The position numbers and the translations under genes are program-made. From a virus: DNA of 25,625 nucleotides. The DNA is taken from the IMG/VR virus record IMGVR_UViG_3300046660_000438, positions 1-25,625 of that record. One strand, written 5' to 3'. This document shows, in pieces, positions 12,308 to 19,414 of the stretch (position 1 is its first letter; each line of letters opens with the position of its first letter). The notes under the pieces were generated by a model, which searched no databases, had not been told where the DNA came from, and worked only from the letters and a program-made list of their open reading frames with translations.

Positions 12308-13344
12308 TGACGACTGCTGCCCCGGCCGGGCCCACCAGCCCGGCCGCCGGCCGCCGGGTGACACCTACCGGCCGACTCATCCTCCCCGCCGACGCCGACC
12401 GCGCCGACTGGCTCACCGCCCGCCGCTCCGGCATCGGCTCATCCGACGTACCCGCGATCCTCGGCCTCGTCGACTACACCCCGCCGCTGAAGGTCTACTA
12501 CGACAAGACCGGCCACGACGTCGACGACGCAGGCGAAGCCGCCTACTGGGGCACCGTCAACGAGGCCAACGTCGCCGATCGCTGGGCCATGCAGAACCGA
12601 TCGGTGATCCGCCGCGTCGGGCTCGTCGCCCACCAAGACCACCCGCACTGGATGACCACCCTCGACCGGCGCGTCACCGAATGCCCGCTCGACTCCGACG
12701 AGCAGGCCCCGTGCGCACTGGAGATCAAAACCCGTTCCGCGTTCAAGTCCGCACAATGGCACGCCGGAGCCCCCGACGACGTCACCGCCCAGGTGCTGTG
12801 GCAGATCATCGTCAACGGCTACGAGCACATGCACTACGCGGTGCTCATCGGCGGCAACGACTACCACCAGGGCACCATCCGCGCCGACCAGTACGCCGAT
12901 GTGATGGCCGACATCACCACCGCGGTCGACTACTTCTGGAACGAGCACGTGCAGGCCGAAGTGCCGCCCGCGCCGACCGGCGACGGCGACGCGCTGACCC
13001 GCCTGTTCCGCCGCCTCCACCCCACCCGCTCCGGCGCGGTGGACGTCGACCGGCATGACGACGCCCTCGACGCGCTCCTCGACTACGGCACCCACCAACG
13101 CGCCGAGTCCGCCGCGAAGAAGGCAAAGGCCGCAGCGAAGGCCCGCATGATCGCCGCCCTCGGCAGCGCGCAGTCCGCCCTGATCGGCGGCGAGCGCGCC
13201 TACTCCCTGGAGCCCAGCAACGCCGCCCCGAAGGTCGACTTCGAGCTCATGGCCGAGCGCTACCCCGACGCCTACGCCGCGTGCGTGGCCCCCAACCCGA
13301 CCGAACGCATCGACATCGCCAAGCCGTACAAGGGGGACTCCTGA
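12307..13344 (+). CDS. YqaJ-type (lambda exonuclease-like) viral recombinase nuclease
   Basis: This is the probable 5'-3' double-strand exonuclease that exposes single strands for the annealing protein encoded next. In 345 aa the YqaJ signatures come in order: W35-R39 and RSGIGSSDVPAILG (40-53), GTVNE with Glu86, TTLDRR with Asp120 as metal ligand, ALEIKT with Glu139 and Lys141 as the catalytic EXK, and Gln162 in the AQVLWQIIVNGY helix. The C-terminal third is a Lys/Ala-rich helix (SAAKKAKAAAKARM) and a compact end. The ATG at TGATG replaces a much longer open frame upstream that shadows other genes. Confidence 0.88.
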   Translation: MTTAAPAGPTSPAAGRRVTPTGRLILPADADRADWLTARRSGIGSSDVPAILGLVDYTPPLKVYYDKTGHDVDDAGEAAYWGTVNEANVADRWAMQNRSVIRRVGLVAHQDHPHWMTTLDRRVTECPLDSDEQAPCALEIKTRSAFKSAQWHAGAPDDVTAQVLWQIIVNGYEHMHYAVLIGGNDYHQGTIRADQYADVMADITTAVDYFWNEHVQAEVPPAPTGDGDALTRLFRRLHPTRSGAVDVDRHDDALDALLDYGTHQRAESAAKKAKAAAKARMIAALGSAQSALIGGERAYSLEPSNAAPKVDFELMAERYPDAYAACVAPNPTERIDIAKPYKGDS

Positions 13345-14132
13345 TGGGCCTGCGAGAGAACGCAGCCGCGGCAGCCGGCCGCACCCTGACCGCCGAGCAG
13401 CAGGACGACTTGCAGCTCCCGCCCGAGTTCGGCGACCAGTTCCCCGCGCCCGACCCGATGGCCGGGTACGAGCCGGGCGACGACGACCCCGAGATGGTCC
13501 CGGTCCACATCGCGTGGCTCCGCGTCCGCAAGGAAGTCCGCGCCATCTCCAAGTCGGAGCAGTACAACGGCGGCGGCACGCGCTTCAACTTCCGCGGTAT
13601 CGACACGGTGGTCAACACCTTCGGCCCCGTCACGTTGAAGCACGGCATCAACATCTTCCCCGTCGACATCGACGCGGAGCACCGGGACACCACCACGTCC
13701 AAGGGCAACAAGATGCGCGAGTGCACCGTGACCGTCTCGTGGATGGTCATGGGCCCGAAGGGCGACACCCTGCCCGTCCTGCTGAAGACGCGGGGCGAGG
13801 CCCTCGACTCGGCGGACAAGGGCACCGCGAAGGCACAGTCCGTGGCGCTGCGGGTGCTGCTCCTGACGGGCGGCCTGACGCCGACGCACGACAAGGACCC
13901 GGACAGCGTGCACGTCGAGCGGGGCGAGAACCCGATCCGGCCGGCGGCCACCTACCTCGATGAGATCTGCAACCCGCAGACGAGCGCCGGGCGGCTGCGC
14001 CAGATCCACCACGAGCTCGGCAGTACCCGCCAGTTGGGTGCGCTGGTCACGAACGAGGTCGGCGACGAGGAGCAGATCGGCGCGATGGTCGTCCGCATCG
14101 GCAAGGAGCGCGCCGCAGGGGGGAATCAGTGA
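13344..14132 (+). CDS. ERF-family single-strand annealing protein
   Basis: The 262-aa product pairs complementary single strands in phage recombination, working with the YqaJ nuclease encoded just upstream. The ERF pattern is visible: a helix with WLRVRKEVRAISKSE (58-72), the FNFRGIDTVVNTFGP core (81-95), then beta strands (ECTVTVSWMV) and the GEALDSADKGTAKAQS segment (151-166) leading to a hydrophobic helix. The first 50 residues are acidic and flexible, and the last 60 helical. Start and stop overlap both neighbours (TGATG, GTGA), so the nuclease, annealing protein and the exonuclease downstream are made together. Confidence 0.85.
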   Translation: MGLRENAAAAAGRTLTAEQQDDLQLPPEFGDQFPAPDPMAGYEPGDDDPEMVPVHIAWLRVRKEVRAISKSEQYNGGGTRFNFRGIDTVVNTFGPVTLKHGINIFPVDIDAEHRDTTTSKGNKMRECTVTVSWMVMGPKGDTLPVLLKTRGEALDSADKGTAKAQSVALRVLLLTGGLTPTHDKDPDSVHVERGENPIRPAATYLDEICNPQTSAGRLRQIHHELGSTRQLGALVTNEVGDEEQIGAMVVRIGKERAAGGNQ

Positions 14133-14968
14133 CCCCCTGGCACCTCCAGCGCATGGCCGCCCTCGACTTCGAGAGCAGCGACAAGGACCCCGAGACCGCG
14201 CGCATCGTGTCCTGCGCCCTCCTCCTCGTCGGCGGCGGCCTGAACACCGACATGAGCGCGTGGACCATCAACCCGGGCATTGCGCAGGAGCCCGGCGCGA
14301 TCGCCGTGCACGGGCTCACCGATGAGTACCTCGCCGAGCACGGCGCGCCCGCCGAGCAGGCCATCGGCGAGATCGCCAAATCCGTGGCCGAGGTCGTCGC
14401 CAGCGGCGTCCCGCTCGTCGGCCACAATCTCGGCAGCTACGACCTCAACCTCCTCAACCATGAGTGCCTGCGCCACCTCGGCGACTCGCTGGAAGGGATC
14501 TGCCGCCAGCCGTTGACGCGGGTCCTGGACACGCTGGTCCTCGACAAGCACGCCGCTCCGTACCGGCGGCGGGTGTCGGAGACGCAGGGCCCGTACCAGA
14601 TGCGGACCACGGCGGGGGTGTACGGCCTGGCCTGGGATGAGGAAGCCGCGCACGGCGCCGCATACGACGCCCTTCAGTCCGCGCGGGCCGCATACAAGAT
14701 CGGCGCGATTGCGCACATCCGACCCGAGGACCGGCCGGACTGGGTGCAGCAGCTGCGCAACAGGCGTGGCCCGTACGACCGGTTCAACGATCTCGCGTTC
14801 GTGGATGTCGAGGAGCTGCACCGCCGCCAGGTGGTGTGGGCGCGAGACGACGCGGCGTCGTACCAGTCTTGGCTGCGGGACCCGGCCAAGTCGGGTGCGA
14901 AGCACGACCCGAAGGCCGTCATCGACGGCTCGTGGCCGCTGCGCCCCGTCGGCGGGGGTGAGGGCTGA
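14129..14968 (+). CDS. DEDDh-type 3'-5' exonuclease (DnaQ-like)
   Basis: The GTG overlaps the previous stop. The 279-aa protein has all exonuclease motifs: ExoI ALDFES with Asp13 and Glu15, ExoII VGHNLGSYDLNLL with Asp105, and ExoIIIe HGAAYDA with His175 and Asp180. This is the DEDDh arrangement of DnaQ-like proofreaders and of RNase T/ExoX nucleases. No polymerase domain follows; residues 195-279 are a separate extension with aromatic residues (DWVQQLRNRRGPYDRF) of unknown role. No phage polymerase is visible in the window, so it may help in recombination, degrade host DNA or proofread host polymerase. Confidence 0.87.
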   Translation: MTPWHLQRMAALDFESSDKDPETARIVSCALLLVGGGLNTDMSAWTINPGIAQEPGAIAVHGLTDEYLAEHGAPAEQAIGEIAKSVAEVVASGVPLVGHNLGSYDLNLLNHECLRHLGDSLEGICRQPLTRVLDTLVLDKHAAPYRRRVSETQGPYQMRTTAGVYGLAWDEEAAHGAAYDALQSARAAYKIGAIAHIRPEDRPDWVQQLRNRRGPYDRFNDLAFVDVEELHRRQVVWARDDAASYQSWLRDPAKSGAKHDPKAVIDGSWPLRPVGGGEG

Positions 14969-15294
14969 TGTTCGTTGCCCGCCCCCGGTACGCCGCACTC
15001 CGCGCCCGCTACCAGCAGATCGTCGAAGAACGCGATGACGCGGTAAAGCTCGCCGCGGAACGCCTGTCGACCATCACCCGCCAGGCCGCCGAGATCACCC
15101 GGCTCCGCGACCACACCCCGGACACCCCGCTCCCGCAGCCCCGGCCCGTTCAGGGCGATGCGGAGATGCGCCGGCAACTGCACCTCGCACGCCGGGCCCT
15201 GGCATCGCTGGACCAGCAATGCCTCACCTTGCAGTCCTCGAACGAGGCGCAGGCCCGGGAACTCCGCGACCTCCGCGAGGGGAGCGCGTCATGA
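14968..15294 (+). CDS. Coiled-coil hypothetical protein (108 aa)
   Basis: The ATG is in a TGATG overlap. Two helical stretches rich in Arg, Glu and Ala (residues 5-48 and 64-105) are separated by a Pro-rich hinge (TPDTPLPQPRP). Both have heptad character (AEITRLRDH, LHLARRALASLDQQ). It has one Cys and no membrane helix. It probably oligomerises. It sits between a nuclease and the resolvase, but no function can be assigned. Confidence 0.65.
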   Translation: MFVARPRYAALRARYQQIVEERDDAVKLAAERLSTITRQAAEITRLRDHTPDTPLPQPRPVQGDAEMRRQLHLARRALASLDQQCLTLQSSNEAQARELRDLREGSAS

Positions 15295-15545
15295 CCGAGC
15301 AGATCGCCATCGGAGCGTGCGCGCTCATGGTCAGCCTCGCCGGACTCACCGCCGTGGCCCGGGTGTGGCCTGCGACCGTCCGCGGCCGGCACCGCGCCCC
15401 GCTGCTCCGGCCGATGGAAGCCCTCGTGCAGGTGACGGTGCGCTGCCGGGCCGAGGGCCGCGACACGGCTCATGCGCGGACCCGGGTGACGAACGAACTG
15501 ATCTGCCGCTCCTGCGGCCACTTCTCCACGGAGGGACCCAAGTGA
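15291..15545 (+). CDS. Small membrane protein with C-terminal CxxC (84 aa)
   Basis: It starts at an ATGA overlap. A hydrophobic helix covers about residues 5-26 (IAIGACALMVSLAGLTAVAR). The cytoplasmic-looking remainder has a CRSC pair near the end (ELICRSCGHFS) and an earlier Cys, a possible half zinc ribbon. The GTGA overlap ties it to the resolvase gene. The role is unknown. Confidence 0.65.
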   Translation: MTEQIAIGACALMVSLAGLTAVARVWPATVRGRHRAPLLRPMEALVQVTVRCRAEGRDTAHARTRVTNELICRSCGHFSTEGPK

Positions 15546-16174
15546 CCACCGCGCCTACCCTCTTCGACACCACCACCCCGGCCCTCCCGGCACCGCCCGT
15601 GCTCGAGACCCGGCCCCTCGTCGTCGGCCTCGACATCGCCCTCATCACCTCCGGCGTGGCCGGCCCCGGATGGGCCGACCACTTCCGCACCGGCGACCGC
15701 CGCGGGGAACAGCGCCTCACCCACATCGTCGAGACCGCAGCCACCTTCTACCGCAACGCCGACTTCGTCCTCATCGAGGGCGCCGCCTACTCCATGGCCA
15801 AGCAGGTCGGCCACGACGAGATGTCCGCCGCCCGATGGATGATCCGCTGCGACCTCTGGTGCCGCGGTATCCCCTTCGCCGTCGTCACCCCCGACTCGCG
15901 CACCATCTACGCCACGGGGCGCGCCCGCTGGAAGGACGAGGAGGGGAGGAAGCTCACCCCGAAGCAGGTCAAGGGCAAGGTCCGTGACGAGGCGTCCCTC
16001 CGCTACCAGCAGGACTTCAGTGGTACGGCCCGCTACGACGAGGCCGACGCCTACGTACTGATGGCGATGGGCATGGACTGGCTCGGCTACCCGCTGGCCG
16101 AGGTCCCGGAGACCCACTCCCGGGCGCTGAAGGGCGTGGCCTGGCCGACGACCACCGTGGCGGTGGCGCGATGA
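15542..16174 (+). CDS. RuvC-like Holliday junction resolvase
   Basis: The 210-aa product has an RNase H-like nuclease fold. The four acidic residues expected for RuvC can be placed: Asp31 in VVGLDIAL, Glu79 in FVLIEG, and Asp166 and Asp169 in RYDEADAYVLMAMG. A basic region lies between (ARWKDEEGRKLTPKQVKGK, about 128-146). Such phage resolvases cut four-way junctions made by recombination or replication before packaging. This fits the YqaJ/ERF/exonuclease genes before it. The first 20 residues are Thr/Pro-rich and likely disordered. The GTG start overlaps the previous stop, and the end overlaps the methyltransferase start. Confidence 0.82.
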   Translation: MTTAPTLFDTTTPALPAPPVLETRPLVVGLDIALITSGVAGPGWADHFRTGDRRGEQRLTHIVETAATFYRNADFVLIEGAAYSMAKQVGHDEMSAARWMIRCDLWCRGIPFAVVTPDSRTIYATGRARWKDEEGRKLTPKQVKGKVRDEASLRYQQDFSGTARYDEADAYVLMAMGMDWLGYPLAEVPETHSRALKGVAWPTTTVAVAR

Positions 16175-17880
16175 TCAAGAAGATTCGGACCGCCACGCAC
16201 AGGCCGGCCGTCAGGCGCCGACGCTTCCGCCACGACGAATACGTCGCCGTCGACCTCTTCAGCGGCTTCGGCGGGCTCACCAAGGGCATCGAGGACGCCG
16301 GATTCACCACGATCATGGCCGCGAACCACAACGAGTACAAAGTCCAGGTCCACGAGCGGAATCACCCCGACGCCGAGCACTGGATTGCCGACCTGGTCGA
16401 CCCTGACGCCGCCGACTACCACTCCGCCCGCGACCTTCCCTCGGCTGACCTCTTGGCCGCAGGAGTGAGCTGCGTCAACCACTCACTCGCCAACACGATC
16501 AAGGCGTACGAGCAGGGCCAGTCCCTGTTCGAGCTGGAGGACCCCGACTACGAGGCGCGCGTCACCAGGTCCGAGCGGGACCGAGCGACCGCGAACTGCG
16601 TCCTGCAGTACGCCGCCAAGCACCACCCGCGACTCATCCTCGTCGAGTGCACCACCCAGCTCACCTCATGGGGGCCCGCGGTCCAGGGCAAGGCCAAGGT
16701 CGGGGACGGCAGCACCTACCGGTGGTGGCTCAACCAGTTCGATCTGCTCGGCTACCGGCACAAGGTCCTGTACCTCAACAGCCAGTTCTTCGGGGTCCCG
16801 CAGTCCCGGGACCGCGGCTACTGGGTGTTCGTCGACAAGTCCCTGCCGATGCCCGACCTGGAGCACCGGCCCGTGTCGCACTGCGGGCGCTGCGACAAGG
16901 ACGTCGAGGCGGTGTGGACGTGGAAGACCGGCATCACTCCGACCGGCACGGTGATGTACGGCAAGCAGTACGAGTACCGGTGCCCGTCCTGCCGCCGCCC
17001 CGTCGTCCCGCCGATGACGCCGTCGCTGGCCGCGCTCGACCTCACCGATCTCGGCAGGCGCATCGGCGACAAGCCGGTCAAGACGTTCAAGGACGGCTTC
17101 GTCGGGCCGCTCGCGCGGTCGTCGATGGCGCGAGCGGAACGGTGCCGCCGCCGCTTCGCCGACTTCCCGGCGATCCTCATGCCGGCGAAGGGCGTGCACG
17201 GCTCGGAGCGGCTCCTGCTGCAGCCGATGGCGACGCAGACCAGCCAGCAGGAGACCGCGATCCTGTCGACCGGGCCGGTCGTCCAGCCGCTGTGGGCCCA
17301 GGACGCCGCTGACGGACTGGCCGCACCGGCGATGGCGCTCGCGGTGGACAACTTCCAGGGTGCCGCGCGCGGCGCCGGGGAGCCGCTGCCCACCCAGGTC
17401 GGGTCGGAGACCCTCGCCGTGCTGTCCTCCGGTGTCATCCCGTACCGGAAGAACACGCTGCCCACGCTGCACAGCGAGGCGATGCCCACCTTCACCTCGG
17501 AGCAGATCCCGGCGGTGCTGACGGCCGCCGGCTGGTACAAGCAGAACGGCCCCAGTGGGAACGAGACCGCGCCTCACCCGGTCACGGACCCGCTCGGCAC
17601 TCTCACCTCACGTGACACGACCGCGCTGCTCATGGCCCAGTGGCAGGCGTCGCTCGCCGAACTGCCGCTTGAGGACTGCTTCTACCGGATGATGGCGGCG
17701 CACGAGATCGGCCGTGGCTGCGGCTTCGACGTCGACTTCAACGACTACCGCGGCTCCTTCACCGTCTGGGGCTCCGCCCGTGACCAGGTCGACGGGTTCG
17801 GCAACGCAGTCTCCCCGAAGGTCGGTACCTGGATCGGGGCCCGGCTGCGGGCCGTCCTCCACGGGACGGTGGCGGCATGA
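16171..17880 (+). CDS. Cytosine-C5 DNA methyltransferase family, non-canonical motifs IV and VI
   Basis: The fold is that of C5 methyltransferases. Motif I is DLFSGFGGL (28-36), motif VIII is QSRDR (211-215) and motif X is GFGNAVSP (about 542-549). Motif IV reads GVSCVNHS with Cys101 as the nucleophile candidate, where classical enzymes have a Pro-Cys dipeptide. Motif VI reads VEC (Glu159) instead of ENV. A zinc ribbon (Cys238, 241, 271, 274) is inserted at the start of the long target-recognition region (about 225-520). At 569 aa it is longer than a typical Dcm. I recall similar variants with Cys followed by T/V-N-H-S in other actinophages. It has no restriction partner nearby, so it likely protects or modifies phage DNA. 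Whether it makes plain 5-methylcytosine is uncertain. Confidence 0.85.
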   Translation: MIKKIRTATHRPAVRRRRFRHDEYVAVDLFSGFGGLTKGIEDAGFTTIMAANHNEYKVQVHERNHPDAEHWIADLVDPDAADYHSARDLPSADLLAAGVSCVNHSLANTIKAYEQGQSLFELEDPDYEARVTRSERDRATANCVLQYAAKHHPRLILVECTTQLTSWGPAVQGKAKVGDGSTYRWWLNQFDLLGYRHKVLYLNSQFFGVPQSRDRGYWVFVDKSLPMPDLEHRPVSHCGRCDKDVEAVWTWKTGITPTGTVMYGKQYEYRCPSCRRPVVPPMTPSLAALDLTDLGRRIGDKPVKTFKDGFVGPLARSSMARAERCRRRFADFPAILMPAKGVHGSERLLLQPMATQTSQQETAILSTGPVVQPLWAQDAADGLAAPAMALAVDNFQGAARGAGEPLPTQVGSETLAVLSSGVIPYRKNTLPTLHSEAMPTFTSEQIPAVLTAAGWYKQNGPSGNETAPHPVTDPLGTLTSRDTTALLMAQWQASLAELPLEDCFYRMMAAHEIGRGCGFDVDFNDYRGSFTVWGSARDQVDGFGNAVSPKVGTWIGARLRAVLHGTVAA

Positions 17881-18209
17881 GCCACTACACCGGGGCCGTT
17901 CCCAACACCAAGCGCCGTGACCCCGTGTGGCAGGACGACGCGCTCTGCCGCAAGGACGACGTCGACAAGGAGCTGTTCTTCCCCGACCGCTCCGACAAAA
18001 AGGCCATCGCCGAAGCCCGGAAGGTCTGCTGGACCTGCCCCGTCATCCAACGCTGCCTGGAGTACGCGTACCGCAATCAGGAAGACCGCGGCACGTGGGG
18101 CGGCCTCACCGAGTGGGAACGGCGCGCCAAGCACGGCCGCAGCCGCAAGGACACCGGACGCGGTGCGGGCATTCAGGCACCGGGCCGCCGCAGCAAGGCC
18201 GCCGCATGA
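17877..18209 (+). CDS. WhiB-like iron-sulfur transcription factor
   Basis: The four cluster-binding Cys are Cys24, Cys51, Cys54 and Cys60 (CWTCPVIQRC), and the GTWGGLTEWER turn follows at residues 72-82, all in the WhiB order. A basic tail (RRAKHGRSRKDTGR) could contact DNA. WhiB proteins hold a [4Fe-4S] cluster and act on the principal sigma factor. Phage-borne copies are known in actinophages and can interfere with host WhiB function. The ATG overlaps the methyltransferase stop. Encoded late in the early operon, it may redirect host transcription. Confidence 0.92.
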   Translation: MSHYTGAVPNTKRRDPVWQDDALCRKDDVDKELFFPDRSDKKAIAEARKVCWTCPVIQRCLEYAYRNQEDRGTWGGLTEWERRAKHGRSRKDTGRGAGIQAPGRRSKAAA

Positions 18210-18433
18210 CCGGCCGAAAGCGGCGCCGCGCCCCGCCGTCAGTCCCGGGCGGACTCCTCGACTGGACCGACTCCTCGCACTGGTCCTGGACCGCCAAACC
18301 CTGCCGCTACTGCGGCAACGACACCAACCTCCGCGACAGCAAACGGTCCCCGGCACACAAGACGTGCGCCGAGACCGCCCTCGCCCAACAAGCCGCAGAA
18401 GCCGTCGACATCTACCAGAACGGAACCCTGTAA
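18206..18433 (+). CDS. Small zinc-finger-like protein (75 aa)
   Basis: It starts in an ATGA overlap with the whiB-like gene. A basic N-terminus (TGRKRRRAPP) is followed by a Trp-rich stretch (LDWTDSSHWSWTAK), a CRYCGN pair and a KTC near residue 55, so three Cys plus His may hold one zinc. Its position directly behind the WhiB-like gene suggests shared timing, perhaps shared targets. The family is not recognised. Confidence 0.65.
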   Translation: MTGRKRRRAPPSVPGGLLDWTDSSHWSWTAKPCRYCGNDTNLRDSKRSPAHKTCAETALAQQAAEAVDIYQNGTL

Positions 18434-18871
18434 ATGCCCAAGCTCAGCCCCGCCGACGTCCCCGAGGTCAAGCTCGACGCGGCCGCCGCAGCCGTCGAAG
18501 CCTCCATGACCCGCGAGCAGCGACGCGGCCTCTTCGAGAAGCCCGGCACCGTCGTCTACGCCATCGTCGAACTCACCTCGAAGTCCTACACCGGCCACGC
18601 CGAGGACGAGGACAAGCCCGCACAGGTCAAGGTCCGCGTCACCGGCTGCGAGGTCGCCCGCACCGACGAGGACGCCAAGTCGCTGATCGAGGCCCGCCGT
18701 GCGATGTACCGCGGCCGGCAGATCGACGGCACGTTCGACGAGGTCGGCCAAGGCCCGATGCGCCCGGATGCGTCGCTCGCCGACCTGATGGCGGACAAGC
18801 CCACCGAGGGCGAGCTGAAGGAGTACAAGCGGCGCCGCGAGCAGGAGCGCCAGGACGAGTACGTCCGCTAG
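18434..18871 (+). CDS. Hypothetical protein ending the early operon (145 aa)
   Basis: The ATG directly follows the TAA of the gene before. The product has a helical start (AAAAAVEASMTREQRRGLF), a beta-rich core (GTVVYAIVELTSKSYTGHAE, KVRVTGCEVAR) and a charged helical end (ELKEYKRRREQERQDEY). The evenly acidic and basic composition and defined core suggest a DNA- or protein-binding accessory factor. No named family recognised. Strong hairpins follow, so this is the last gene of the transcript. Confidence 0.7.
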   Translation: MPKLSPADVPEVKLDAAAAAVEASMTREQRRGLFEKPGTVVYAIVELTSKSYTGHAEDEDKPAQVKVRVTGCEVARTDEDAKSLIEARRAMYRGRQIDGTFDEVGQGPMRPDASLADLMADKPTEGELKEYKRRREQERQDEYVR

Positions 18872-18908
18872 CCACCCGCCCGGCGGCCGGCCCCCCACGG
18901 CCGCCATT

Positions 18909-18944
18909 CCCGGGGCCCGCTCTTCCCCCAGAGCGGGCCCCGGG
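18909..18944 (+). terminator. Strong GC hairpin ending the early operon
   Basis: A perfect 15-bp stem (CCCGGGGCCCGCTCT at 18909-18923, its complement at 18930-18944) closes a 6-nt loop. There is no U-tract, as is common for actinobacterial terminators. It begins 38 nt after the last stop of the plus-strand operon. Confidence 0.75.
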
Positions 18945-18958
18945 ACCCACAGCAGAAA

Positions 18959-18983
18959 GCCCCGCACCAGCACGGTGCGGGGC
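18959..18983 (-). terminator. Terminator of the small minus-strand HTH gene
   Basis: GCCCCGCACC and GGTGCGGGGC form a perfect 10-bp stem with a 5-nt loop. Read on the minus strand it is followed by TTTCT, giving a modest U-tail. It sits 27 nt after the end of the minus-strand gene, so it probably ends that transcript, back to back with the plus-strand hairpin. Confidence 0.7.
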
Positions 18984-19009
18984 CCCGGGGCAGAGAGGAG
19001 GAGACGGTG

Positions 19010-19249
19010 TCAGGACTCGGCGATGTTCCGCGCGGCGTTGATGTCGCGGCTCAGCTTCGGGGCCGGCGCAATCCGCGCGACCCACTCGCGCGTCATGCCA
19101 GACCAGCGCGCCATGTCCGACGGACCGACACCCTCGGCGCGCCACTGCACGAACAGCTCGCGCAGCTCTCCGTCGGCGCGCTTGAAGGCCTCCTCGGCCC
19201 GTGCGCGCTTCTTCGCAACGGCCCTGATCTGAGTCTCGGCATCGGTCAT
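19010..19249 (-). CDS. Small helix-turn-helix protein, divergent from the replication genes (79 aa)
   Basis: The ATG at 19247-19249 is one choice; an ATG at 19256-19258 adds three residues. Neither has a good ribosome binding site, so the mRNA may have little leader. The product has a long basic-acidic helix (VAKKRARAEEAFKRADGELR), then a compact helix-turn-helix-like segment (GPSDMARWSGMTREWVARI). It is the only minus-strand gene in the right half of the window, and it faces the replication initiator across about 165 bp with short repeats. It may repress the replication genes; this is inferred from the layout. Confidence 0.68.
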   Translation of the reverse strand: MTDAETQIRAVAKKRARAEEAFKRADGELRELFVQWRAEGVGPSDMARWSGMTREWVARIAPAPKLSRDINAARNIAES

Positions 19250-19258
19250 ACGGGCCAT

Positions 19259-19414
19259 GTTGCCATGCGCGGTCACAGTTCCGCTACGCGATCGCGGTAT
19301 GCGGTCGCGAATGGCGTATGCGAACGGTATTCTCATTGCAGGGTAGATCGAAAGCCGCCCTGAACTGGGGGTTCCTTCGACATGCCCTGATCAGCACAAC
19401 CGAGAGAAGGACCG
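19259..19414. promoter_or_regulatory. Divergent control region of the replication genes
   Basis: No gene fits in this interval. It holds GCGATCGC (19289-19296), GGTATGCG (19297-19304), CGTATGCG (19316-19323) and GGTATTC (19327-19333), forming a cluster of similar short words about 19 bp apart. TATTCT at 19329-19334 is a possible -10 for the plus strand, but no good -35 was found. The small HTH protein encoded to the left is the obvious candidate ligand. Confidence 0.45.

Noticed and set aside
12439-13098. 219-codon minus-strand frame opposite the YqaJ gene
   Set aside because: It lies opposite a gene with clear catalytic motifs and has the Val/Gly/Asp-rich composition of an antisense shadow.
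18239-18973. 244-codon minus-strand frame
   Set aside because: It is antisense to two coupled plus-strand genes and reads through the terminator hairpins, with Gly/Val/Leu-rich shadow composition.
17917-19041. 374-codon plus-strand frame rich in Arg, Pro and Ala
   Set aside because: It crosses the WhiB-like gene, two further genes and both terminators in another frame and shows no domain-like segment.
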